Source of the DNA: Buttiauxella sp. B2
GTDB taxonomy: Bacteria; Pseudomonadota; Gammaproteobacteria; Enterobacterales; Enterobacteriaceae
DNA length: 64,000 nucleotides
Direction: 5' to 3'
Assembly (NCBI RefSeq): GCF_006376615.1
Contig: NZ_VEXQ01000004.1
Location: 206,131 to 270,130, forward strand
Each line of letters opens with the position of its first letter. Position 1 is the stretch's first letter. Under the pieces are notes generated by a model that did no database searches, was not told the origin of the DNA, and worked only from the letters and a program-made list of their open reading frames with translations. A program made the position numbers and the translations under genes. This document shows positions 57,270 through 63,889 of this stretch, one piece after another.

Positions 57270-58229
57270 ATGATGTCTACAATCAATGATGTATCGCGTT
57301 TAGCTGGGGTTTCTAAAGCCACAGTATCACGAGTGTTGAGTGGATCTCGTGGGGTCAAGGAGGCAAGCCGCCTGGCAGTACTCAAGGCGGTGGAAGAATT
57401 GCATTATCGTCCCAATGTTATCGCACAGTCCTTGCTTAGCCAGTCAACGGGCTGTATCGGCGTGATTTGCGCGCAAGAAAATATCAACCAAACCACCGGT
57501 TATCTGTATGCGCTGGAGAAACACCTCAGCCAACATCAAAAGCATCTTTTGCTGCGTTTTGCCAATAGCAAAACCGAAGTGATGCATGCTCTTGAAGAAC
57601 TTACCTGCGGTCTGTGTGATGACGTGCTGATTATCGGCGCGCGTTTTCCGCTAAATATCACCGATGAGGGCATCATTCTGGTGGATTGCGTGGATGTTGA
57701 TTCCAGCAACAGCATTCAGTTTGATCATGCCTTTGCCGCAGAAACTGCGTGTAATTATTTGATTAAGCAGGGAAGAAGGCAGATTGCCGTTATCAATCCG
57801 GATTCATGCGGTTCCGTTGATCAAATCTTGTTAGGGTATAAACGTGCACTGGAAAACAATTTCCTGCCGTTTAACCGCAATCTTATTTTTATGGATTCAA
57901 CGTCTTCATCGGTGGCGCTACAAGTGCTGCTTAACAACAGCACGACGCTGAATTTCAACGCATTACTAGTGCCTGACGAGCAAGAAGCGCAGCGCATCAT
58001 TGCGCAATTGCAGGCGTTTAATAAATCCGTGCCGGAAGACATTATGGTGTTTAGCCTGGCGGGTTCGCTGCATTTACCGGGTATTCCGGCCATACCTGCT
58101 ATTGAATATTCAATGGATGCGATGGCGGCAAGAATTGTGGCGTGGCTGACTGAGAAAACCAAAAGTGCACTGGGTACAAACGTGCTGCGTGGGGACTTGA
58201 TTATTCCTGACATGCAGGGCAGGAAGTAG
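57270..58229 (+). CDS. LacI-family regulator of the PTS operon
   Basis: The 319-residue protein has the LacI helix-turn-helix (TINDVSRLAGVSKATVSRVL, residues about 4-23), hinge (YRPNVIAQSL) and an effector domain. It resembles the AscG/CelR type. It is divergent from EIIB and flanked by paired operators, so it should repress the PTS genes and its own. The second ATG at 57273 has the better spacing from AAGGA. REP-like units follow. Confidence 0.87.
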   Translation: MMSTINDVSRLAGVSKATVSRVLSGSRGVKEASRLAVLKAVEELHYRPNVIAQSLLSQSTGCIGVICAQENINQTTGYLYALEKHLSQHQKHLLLRFANSKTEVMHALEELTCGLCDDVLIIGARFPLNITDEGIILVDCVDVDSSNSIQFDHAFAAETACNYLIKQGRRQIAVINPDSCGSVDQILLGYKRALENNFLPFNRNLIFMDSTSSSVALQVLLNNSTTLNFNALLVPDEQEAQRIIAQLQAFNKSVPEDIMVFSLAGSLHLPGIPAIPAIEYSMDAMAARIVAWLTEKTKSALGTNVLRGDLIIPDMQGRK

Positions 58230-58251
58230 GCATGAATAAGCCTGATTGTAG

Positions 58252-58394
58252 GTCGGATTAGCGTAGCGACATCCGACAAACATATGGTCAGGAATGGCAT
58301 TAACAGGTGGGTGTCGCTTGCGCTAACCCACCCTACAAAACCCGTACAAAGCTCAATACAGACAGTAGGTCGGATTAGCGTAGCGACATCCGAC
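58252..58394. repeat. Cluster of three REP-like palindromes
   Basis: Unit 1 (58252-58277) and unit 3 (58369-58394) are GTCGGAT-TAGCGTAGCGAC-ATCCGAC and are identical; unit 2 (58306-58332) is the opposite-facing GGTGGGT...ACCCACC type. ACCCGTAC also recurs after units 2 and 3, so the repeat unit is longer than the palindrome. They separate two converging genes. Confidence 0.85.
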
Positions 58395-58423
58395 AAACAT
58401 TCAAAACCCGTACGAGGCTCGGC

Positions 58424-58756
58424 TTAGTGAGTCGCTTCACCGATTAGGGCACCGCCGCCCGCGCCTACAGCCGCGCCTTTTAAGACGCTGTTGCCCGTTG
58501 CTACCGCCGCAACACCGCCCACTGCGGCACCAATCGCACCACCTTTACGAGCGGCTTTGCCGGTGTCTCCGCTTTTGAACATGGCACCAGTACCACCACC
58601 GACGACCGCGCCACCAACGGTACTTTTCACGCTTTTACCTGTAGCCGCACCAATTGCAGCACCAGCCAGTGCGCCACCAGATGTTTTATCTATAGCAAAC
58701 ACGTTACCTGAAAAAGCGAAGGTTAAAATTAATAAGCCTGGAATGTATTTTTTCAA
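58424..58756 (-). CDS. Glycine-zipper exported protein, copy 1
   Basis: The 110-residue protein has a signal peptide (ending GNVFA) and then almost only glycine-zipper sequence: GGALAGAAIGAATGKS, GGAVVGGGTGAM, GGAIGAAVGGVAAVATGNS and GAAVGAGGGALIGEATH. The start is a TTG at 58756, 8 bases after a perfect AGGAGG site. It is a paralogue of the protein at 59402-59731. Glycine zippers pack in membranes; some are small outer membrane or toxin-like proteins. No function is known. It lies 78 bases after the Arg/Gln/Asp-rich gene on the same strand and may be cotranscribed with it. Confidence 0.82.
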   Translation of the reverse strand: MKKYIPGLLILTFAFSGNVFAIDKTSGGALAGAAIGAATGKSVKSTVGGAVVGGGTGAMFKSGDTGKAARKGGAIGAAVGGVAAVATGNSVLKGAAVGAGGGALIGEATH

Positions 58757-58834
58757 AAAATTGTCCTCCTGGACATAAATGCAAATTGACCAGAAACGAG
58801 CGTTTATTCTGTTCTGGGTGAAAATTGGCCAGTT

Positions 58835-59098
58835 TTAATACTTAATATCGCGAGCTTGCTCGCGGCCATTTTGTTTACTTTGGCGTTTGTCCTGGCGGCA
58901 ATCATGATTACTTTTGTTATTGCTGACAACGCACTCGCGTTTATCCTGGCGCGAAGTATCGCGGGTATCCTGGCGTGTATCTCTGGCTTCCCTGCGCTGC
59001 TGGCCTTGTACCGTCGCATTTGCACTGCCGATGGAAAATGTGGATAACACAATGACACCAGCCAGGATTCCAATCAACGATGAAGATTTTGTGTTCAT
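58835..59098 (-). CDS. Small Arg/Gln/Asp-rich exported protein, copy 1
   Basis: The 87-residue protein has a signal peptide (about residues 1-29, ending ANA). The mature part of about 58 residues is made of charged repeats (REARDTRQDTRDTSRQDKRE), then a cysteine pair ten residues apart (CVVSNNKSNHDC) and RQDKRQSKQNGREQARDIKY. It is a paralogue of the protein at 59944-60207. The two cysteines could form a disulfide in the periplasm. I do not recognise the family. The length, cysteine spacing and last residues IKY are conserved between the two copies, which supports a real gene. Confidence 0.78.
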   Translation of the reverse strand: MNTKSSSLIGILAGVIVLSTFSIGSANATVQGQQRREARDTRQDTRDTSRQDKRECVVSNNKSNHDCRQDKRQSKQNGREQARDIKY

Positions 59099-59317
59099 AA
59101 GATAAATCCTAGAAAATGAGCGATACAGAATCGGAAGAAATATAAATTCAAACAGCTATAACCTAAATAGTATAGTTTCGCCTGTTACGTCTAAATGTAA
59201 CTAAATGGCTATAAATATATATTTCTTTGCACTTTTATCGTTTTTATTTCACATCCACATAAGAATTAATAAGTTAGCGCTTTGATTATTTGAGCTGTTT
59301 TTATTTTTTTGGATAAG
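59099..59317. other. AT-rich promoter region of copy 1 module
   Basis: This stretch upstream of the copy 1 gene is AT-rich and holds no gene. TATAAATATATA-type text at about 59210 could supply a -10 element. No specific regulator site was recognised. Confidence 0.4.
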
Positions 59318-59349
59318 AAAAAGGCTGTGGACCCTAAGATCCACAGCCT
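59318..59349 (-). terminator. Terminator after glycine-zipper copy 2
   Basis: AGGCTGTGGA (59322-59331) pairs perfectly with TCCACAGCCT (59340-59349). On the minus strand it ends in CCTTTTTCTT, so it serves the gene at 59402-59731. Confidence 0.85.
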
Positions 59350-59401
59350 GTTGATTTATTCCCATACTGGAGGTTAAAAATGCGGATTAGCGTGGGGTAA
59401 C

Positions 59402-59731
59402 TTAATGGGTTGCTTCGCCAATCATACCGCCTGCGCCGGCCCCTACGGCAGCACCTTTAAGGACACTTTTCCCTGTAGCCGCCGCAGTACCCGCGCCCAC
59501 CACGGCACCTACAGCACCGCCTTTCCTTGCTGCTTTTCCTTTGTCACCACTCTTGAGCATGGCTCCGGTGCCAGCGCCCACCACTGCCCCGCCAACGGTG
59601 GATTTCACACTCTTGCCGGTTACGGCACCAATCGCGGCACCGGCTAACGCACCCGTAGCTGTTTTATCCATGGCGGCAGCCGGTAGCGTAATCGCTAATG
59701 ACAAGATAAAAATGATGCTATTAATCTTCAT
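59402..59731 (-). CDS. Glycine-zipper exported protein, copy 2
   Basis: The 109-residue protein has a signal peptide (ending PAAA) and the same glycine-zipper plan as copy 1: DKTATGALAGAAIGAVTGKSVKSTVGGAVVG region, KSGDKGKAARKGGA and the ending GMIGEATH. Alignment with copy 1 needs almost no gaps after the signal peptide. The ATG has AAGGG upstream. It has its own terminator. The 212-base gap to the gene at 59944 holds several hairpins. Confidence 0.82.
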   Translation of the reverse strand: MKINSIIFILSLAITLPAAAMDKTATGALAGAAIGAVTGKSVKSTVGGAVVGAGTGAMLKSGDKGKAARKGGAVGAVVGAGTAAATGKSVLKGAAVGAGAGGMIGEATH

Positions 59732-59923
59732 GATATTTCCCTTACTCCAGCATAGTATTAGTTTGCCAGACGTAATCCCTGCTCAGGTAGGTATATTCCC
59801 CTGCGGGAGCAGGTCACAGGAGAAAACTTAAATTAAACGACCTGAGTCCTGTGCATTAGCGAACCCAAGCAATGTAGCCTGGAATGACCACGGTTATGGC
59901 GGTCGTTCATAACGGTATTCCTT

Positions 59924-59951
59924 AATATTAATCTCTGGCGAGATTAATATT
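59924..59951. terminator. Perfect hairpin across the stop codon of copy 2 gene
   Basis: AATATTAATCTC (59924-59935) pairs perfectly with GAGATTAATATT (59940-59951) over a four-base loop. The TAA stop of the gene at 59944-60207 lies inside the stem. It could limit read-through to the glycine-zipper gene or stabilise the mRNA end. Confidence 0.6.
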
Positions 59952-60207
59952 TAATCTGACGGGCAGTCTGCCTGCCATCTTGTTTAGTCTGGTGTTTATC
60001 CTGACGGCAGTCTGAGTTAGATTTATTATTACTTTTAATACAATCTTGATTTTGACCGCGAGAACTATCGCGCGTGTCTTGCCTCACCCCTCTTGCATCC
60101 TGGCGTTGCTGCGATTGATCAGTAGCATGGGCAGTAGAGACGACGAATCCAAACATCAACAACATTCCTGCAAATGCAGCCTTAAAGCAGTACAGCTTAC
60201 GTTTCAT
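59944..60207 (-). CDS. Small Arg/Gln/Asp-rich exported protein, copy 2
   Basis: The 87-residue protein has a signal peptide (about residues 1-28, ending AHA) and a mature part built like copy 1: QQRQDARGVRQDTRDSSRGQ, the cysteine pair CIKSNNKSNSDC and RQDKHQTKQDGRQTARQIKY. Signal peptides of the two copies differ, while the cysteine region (SNNKSN.DCRQDK) is nearly identical, which points to constraint on the mature part. The leader and first codons are almost the same as those of the fimbrial gene at 63889. No family is recognised. Confidence 0.8.
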   Translation of the reverse strand: MKRKLYCFKAAFAGMLLMFGFVVSTAHATDQSQQRQDARGVRQDTRDSSRGQNQDCIKSNNKSNSDCRQDKHQTKQDGRQTARQIKY

Positions 60208-60627
60208 TTAAATATCCTGAAGTAAATAACAGTTCTTAATGCTACGCCGAAAATTATGCGCAACTATGCCAGTAATGAATTATTCCATTTTGTTATTTTC
60301 TTTCAAGTTTTTACCGGTCCATTTTTATAATACTGATATGTTTGAGTCCGTAATAAACATCATTTTGAAACAAGTTAATACAGTAATATTAAAGGATTCG
60401 CGATTAATGTATTACTTCAGAATGCTCGAGGCCATGGCAGTCCTGATAAGCGATTCCTAATTATAAATATAGATCCTGGATTATTGTTGCTTATGGTTAC
60501 GGTCAGCAATAAATATATCCTCGTCGCCATTTTATAGTGAGATATCATCCCATCGGGAGCATGCTGATGATATCCCTGTGTTGGACCACCTTCGATATTA
60601 ATTTTTTTGGACTTTATGGAAACAATA
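60208..60627. other. AT-rich divergent promoter region, no gene seen
   Basis: This 420-base gap lies between the divergent copy 2 gene and the Spy-like gene. A 73-residue frame at 60239-60460 has no ribosome site or family likeness and is not called. No clear promoter was identified. Confidence 0.45.
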
Positions 60628-61038
60628 ATGAATAAATTCGTTCGCGTTGCATTACTGGCCACTGCTATTGCAGGCACCTCTTTCGCCGCTCAGTCTGCAC
60701 AGACGACTGTTACACCGGTACCGTCTCAGGATCCCATTGTGCAGCATCTGAAACTGAGCAGCGAGCAGGTGTCAAAAATAGAGTCACTGCATCAGCAACT
60801 GGGAGACAATATTAGTAAAATTTCTGAAAAAGATATTAAAGATGGCGCATTGATTGGCATCATCCAGTCTGGAAAATGGAATGAATCTGCGGTGAAAAAG
60901 CAGCTAACTGCCTTTAGTAAAATCGACCAGCAGGCTCGTTACTATAAGGTGAAATACTATTTTGATCTCAGCCAGGTATTGACACCAGAACAACGCCAAC
61001 TCGTGCAGAATGATCTGGTCAAAGCTGCAACTGAGTAA
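60628..61038 (+). CDS. Spy/CpxP-like periplasmic protein
   Basis: The 136-residue protein has a signal peptide (ending SFAAQSA) and a helical mature part with the LTxxQ signature near the end (VLTPEQRQLVQNDL), as in Spy and CpxP. A first weaker repeat is LKLSSEQVSKIESL. Spy is a periplasmic chaperone and CpxP an adaptor of the Cpx envelope stress system; which of these it resembles in action is unknown. The ATG at 60628 places the signal peptide correctly. The ribosome site is weak (GGAAAC). Confidence 0.8.
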   Translation: MNKFVRVALLATAIAGTSFAAQSAQTTVTPVPSQDPIVQHLKLSSEQVSKIESLHQQLGDNISKISEKDIKDGALIGIIQSGKWNESAVKKQLTAFSKIDQQARYYKVKYYFDLSQVLTPEQRQLVQNDLVKAATE

Positions 61039-61047
61039 ATAACTTAC

Positions 61048-61069
61048 CCCGCCAGCAGTGGTGGGTTTT
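61048..61069 (+). terminator. Terminator after the Spy-like gene
   Basis: CCCGCC (61048-61053) pairs with GGTGGG (61060-61065) with one G-U pair, followed by TTTT. A second hairpin TATCAGCC/GGCTGATA lies at 61094-61115. Confidence 0.6.
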
Positions 61070-61201
61070 CTCCCCCTAATTTTTACAGGGTTTTATCAGC
61101 CTGACCGGGCTGATAATTATCTTTGCCATACCGGTCGCCTTCAAATATTGAGTCATTTACCTCATCAATTTCCATTCTGCCGGCAAAGAGAATAACTTGT
61201 C

Positions 61202-61606
61202 ATGCTGACAACAAAACAAATTCAGAGTTTTTTTGATACCATCCACACAGGTAAAGACTTTCCATATATTGCAGCAAAGCTGAAAACTATAGGGATTAAT
61301 GGTTACACTTATCTTGTTAGTAGCGGAGATTCTGCTTTTTACAATAAGCAGGATGAAATACGGTTTTTACCGGGGAGAGGGATTGCCAGAAACATTACTC
61401 CACAAGCCGATCCCGCACGTTTTTCCCATATTCTCCGCACGCATCAGATGGGCAAGATAGACTTCACTTTATTCAGCCAGCAGGCGGCAGATGCCGGTAT
61501 CAATTTATGGGTTGTCGACCTCATTAGAATGAACGTCAGTTATTTCTCACTCAATGGTTATCTTCTTCATGAAGAAACCATTCCTGTTGTACCTTTTCCG
61601 GTATGA
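61202..61606 (+). CDS. DUF1398 (YbcV-like) protein
   Basis: The 134-residue protein follows the DUF1398 plan: GKDFPYIAAKLKTIGINGYTYLV at residues about 17-39, HQMGKIDFTLFSQQAADAGINLWVVDL at about 80-107, and a C-terminal strand. No signal peptide is seen. The family has no established function; YbcV of E. coli is a prophage-borne member. It lies among small exported-protein genes. Confidence 0.8.
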   Translation: MLTTKQIQSFFDTIHTGKDFPYIAAKLKTIGINGYTYLVSSGDSAFYNKQDEIRFLPGRGIARNITPQADPARFSHILRTHQMGKIDFTLFSQQAADAGINLWVVDLIRMNVSYFSLNGYLLHEETIPVVPFPV

Positions 61607-61837
61607 ATACCAATGCGAAGAAGTTGTTCTTTTTCTAATGCCAAATTAACTCTAATTTTATTATTTGCGCGTCACGGAATATAAAGTTCTATAAATATAT
61701 TTCCACATGATGTTACTAATTTCCATTAATGATTATTTAGAATTGGTGTGTATATCACGTAATATTATCCACGCAGAATGCTCAATATTAATAGTAGGCT
61801 GCATAATGATACGTTGTTTAACCACCAGGATATTATG

Positions 61838-62074
61838 ATGACAAAATTAGCTCTAATGCTGGGCATGTATGCGGTAATGGCGTGCGGGGCTGCGAATGCA
61901 GCAAATAGCCAGACTGTAACTAACGCAAAAGCAGCGTGCCAGGCCAACCCGACACAATGCTCGCAGGCAAAAGCAAATGCACAGAAAGAAGCTCAGGCTG
62001 CCAAAAGCGCTTGTGCCAAAAACCAGGCTGCGTGTGATAACGCTAAAACAAAAGCCAGGAGTGCAGCTAAATAA
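61838..62074 (+). CDS. Small exported protein with a duplicated cysteine motif
   Basis: The 78-residue protein has a signal peptide (about residues 1-22, ending AANA) and a mature part of about 56 residues rich in Ala, Lys and Gln. It contains two copies of one motif: AACQANPTQCSQAKANA and SACAKNQAACDNAKTKA, each with Cys-x6-Cys or Cys-x5/6-Cys spacing, so two disulfides are possible. AGGA lies 7 bases before the ATG at 61838; an ATG at 61835 is also in frame. I know of no named function for it. A stable hairpin follows. Confidence 0.75.
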   Translation: MTKLALMLGMYAVMACGAANAANSQTVTNAKAACQANPTQCSQAKANAQKEAQAAKSACAKNQAACDNAKTKARSAAK

Positions 62075-62083
62075 TATTAGCTA

Positions 62084-62115
62084 AGAGGGAAGGCTCAGTG
62101 ATGAGTCTTCCCTCT
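62084..62115 (+). terminator. Hairpin after the cysteine-repeat gene
   Basis: AGAGGGAAGGCTCA (62084-62097) pairs with TGAGTCTTCCCTCT (62102-62115) almost perfectly over a four-base loop; GTTTATGT follows, a weak T-run. Confidence 0.65.
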
Positions 62116-62235
62116 GTTTATGTCTAATGAATTTCTCATGCAGAATATATAGCGGTGGATTGGATATATATAATTTGTGGTGTTGTTAGATGTCACCGTC
62201 TGGCTCAGAACGAACGTCACTGGGCAACCAGCAGG

Positions 62236-62961
62236 CTACAAACTTTCCGACATAGCCTCTGCTGCCAAAATTCGTCGCAAGCAGGCAACCTGCAACACAG
62301 CTGGAATCGTCACCCGGAAAGCACTGCCGCTGACTGCTTTTACACCATTCAGAGCGGCACCTAACGGCCCACCCAGACCTACGCCGCGCACCAGACCATG
62401 TCCTATCACACTCATTGCAGCGTGGGTGCGAAGAATACGGCTCAGTTGGCCGGACAATAAATGGGACACGCCGCTGGCCAGTTTTTTGTCTTTCATTAAT
62501 TGAGGCAATAATTCTTCCAGCTCCGTCACCCGCGTATTGACAGCGGCCAGAAATTCCGCTTTATGGGTCTCATTCATTTTTTTCCACGCATTACGCAGAA
62601 AATGTTCCAGCAGGTTTTGCTCAATATCAAAAGTGGGCATCTCTTTGTCTGCTTTCAGTCCCAGGCGTTTACAAACATCTATTAGTATCGCCCGGTACTG
62701 CGGGCCGTGCCCACGGAGCTTGTTGGCAATACTGTCACCGCCAAAATGTTGCAGTTCGCCGGCAATCAGTTGCCAGCACTGCCGGTGGCGTTCCGGGTGC
62801 GCTTCCAGTGACTGGTACTGCGTGTGTTTTAGCAATTCGCTGGCAAGGCGCCGCTTGCCGTTATCATCATGCGTGAGTAATTGCGCAATGTTTATCAACT
62901 GTTCTTCAGTACAATGTTGCAGGAAATGTAAGTCCTGGTCATCTTTATACGTTAACCCCAT
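62236..62961 (-). CDS. YaaW-like protein (UPF0174)
   Basis: The 241-residue protein is close to E. coli YaaW through most of its length (DLDFLQHC-like DLHFLQHCTEEQL, WQLIAGELQHFGGDSIANKLRGHG, ILRTHAAMSVIGHGL, KAVSGSAFRVTIPAVLQ). The C-terminal third contains a glycine-rich hydrophobic segment (GHGLVRGVGLGGPLGAAL). Its function is unknown. In E. coli yaaW lies near dnaK, so this is a displaced or additional copy. AAAGGA precedes the ATG. An antisense frame lies opposite it (see rejected items). Confidence 0.9.
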   Translation of the reverse strand: MGLTYKDDQDLHFLQHCTEEQLINIAQLLTHDDNGKRRLASELLKHTQYQSLEAHPERHRQCWQLIAGELQHFGGDSIANKLRGHGPQYRAILIDVCKRLGLKADKEMPTFDIEQNLLEHFLRNAWKKMNETHKAEFLAAVNTRVTELEELLPQLMKDKKLASGVSHLLSGQLSRILRTHAAMSVIGHGLVRGVGLGGPLGAALNGVKAVSGSAFRVTIPAVLQVACLRRILAAEAMSESL

Positions 62962-63114
62962 AATAGTGGTTCCTTTAATTAACTGTTATACCCACGGGGC
63001 ACAGCAATATAGGTTATTTCGCAGTGAAGGTATAAATAATGGCGTGCATCCAAAAATAGATGTTTATTAAATTTAATAAAATAACAGCAGTTAAAACACG
63101 GCTTAAGCAGAGTC

Positions 63115-63378
63115 TTAATCAGCAGCCGCAACAGAACAGTGTTGAAAGATATCCAGACTCAGATAGGTGGCATCAAATTTATTAGCAGACATTAGCGGAA
63201 CGCAGGGGTAATGGCTCGGCTTTTCATCATCAAGCAGCCCGGAAATATCTTCACTGGAAAACATGCTCAGGTCATTAAGGCTCAGATACCAGCACTCGAA
63301 ATCAGCGTAAGAATTCAGGACCAGTATTTCTTCACTGTTGTTACACAGATGTAGGTCGCTTCGGTTAAAAGTACGCAT
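63115..63378 (-). CDS. Hypothetical protein coupled to the fimbrial gene
   Basis: The 87-residue product starts at an ATG one base after the fimbrial stop (TAATATG), so it is probably translated by coupling; no separate ribosome site is seen. It has no signal peptide, is acidic, and contains three cysteines and several aromatic residues (FECWYLSLNDLSMF). I do not recognise it. An in-frame TTG at 63393 would overlap the fimbrial gene. Confidence 0.55.
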   Translation of the reverse strand: MRTFNRSDLHLCNNSEEILVLNSYADFECWYLSLNDLSMFSSEDISGLLDDEKPSHYPCVPLMSANKFDATYLSLDIFQHCSVAAAD

Positions 63379-63379
63379 A

Positions 63380-63889
63380 TTAATTATAGACAAATGACAT
63401 GGTTATTGCGGCACTGATGGTGCCAGGAGTCGCAGCACCTAAGGAATAAGCCTGAGTATATAAAGGATAATCGACTCCACCATCAGTAATGGGTATATAC
63501 ATTGTTTTCCCGTCACCCATACCATACACACTGCTTGCCTGTAACAAAACCGCAACATTTTTTGCAGTCCCACCATTTGCATACAACCAGTCAGGCATGC
63601 TTGATTCGCTGGCACCATGAAAAGTCGCCGTAACTCCAGTGGTGCCTGCCGGGCAATCGATCAGTTTGATATGAAACTCTACCATTGCCGAGCGAGCGCC
63701 GTTGCTGGCCAGATCGGCAGCCTGAATATCATCTCCTAGTGCGATAGTCGTTGGGTTAGTGGGGTCCACTTTGCATGGTGAGGCAACAATAGTCCCTGTA
63801 ATATTAATTTGCACATCGTCGCTTGCCATCGCTGATGCGCTGCCCGTTAATGTACTTATTAATAAAAAAAAGAGCAGCGTACGTTTCAT
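63380..63889 (-). CDS. Fimbrial (type 1 pilin-like) protein
   Basis: The 169-residue protein has a signal peptide (ending SAMA) and the chaperone-usher pilin plan: INITGTIVASPCKVDP with the first Cys near residue 39, IDCPAGTTGVTATF with the second Cys, and an alternating hydrophobic C terminus ending MSFVYN for chaperone capture. No usher, chaperone or adhesin gene is inside the window; they may lie to the right. AGGA precedes the ATG. Confidence 0.88.
   Translation of the reverse strand: MKRTLLFFLLISTLTGSASAMASDDVQINITGTIVASPCKVDPTNPTTIALGDDIQAADLASNGARSAMVEFHIKLIDCPAGTTGVTATFHGASESSMPDWLYANGGTAKNVAVLLQASSVYGMGDGKTMYIPITDGGVDYPLYTQAYSLGAATPGTISAAITMSFVYN

Noticed and set aside
57821..58396. 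191-residue antisense frame across the LacI gene and REP-like units
   Set aside because: It runs through repeat units and gives repeated peptide text (SDVATLIRPT), a product of the palindromes and not of a gene.
60239..60460. 73-residue frame between copy 2 and the Spy-like gene
   Set aside because: No ribosome site, no signal or domain, and AT-rich composition typical of a promoter region.
62537..63070. 177-residue frame antisense to the YaaW-like gene, recalling htgA opposite yaaW in E. coli
   Set aside because: No ribosome site and no recognisable family; the frame is most simply explained by codon bias of the YaaW-like gene on the other strand.
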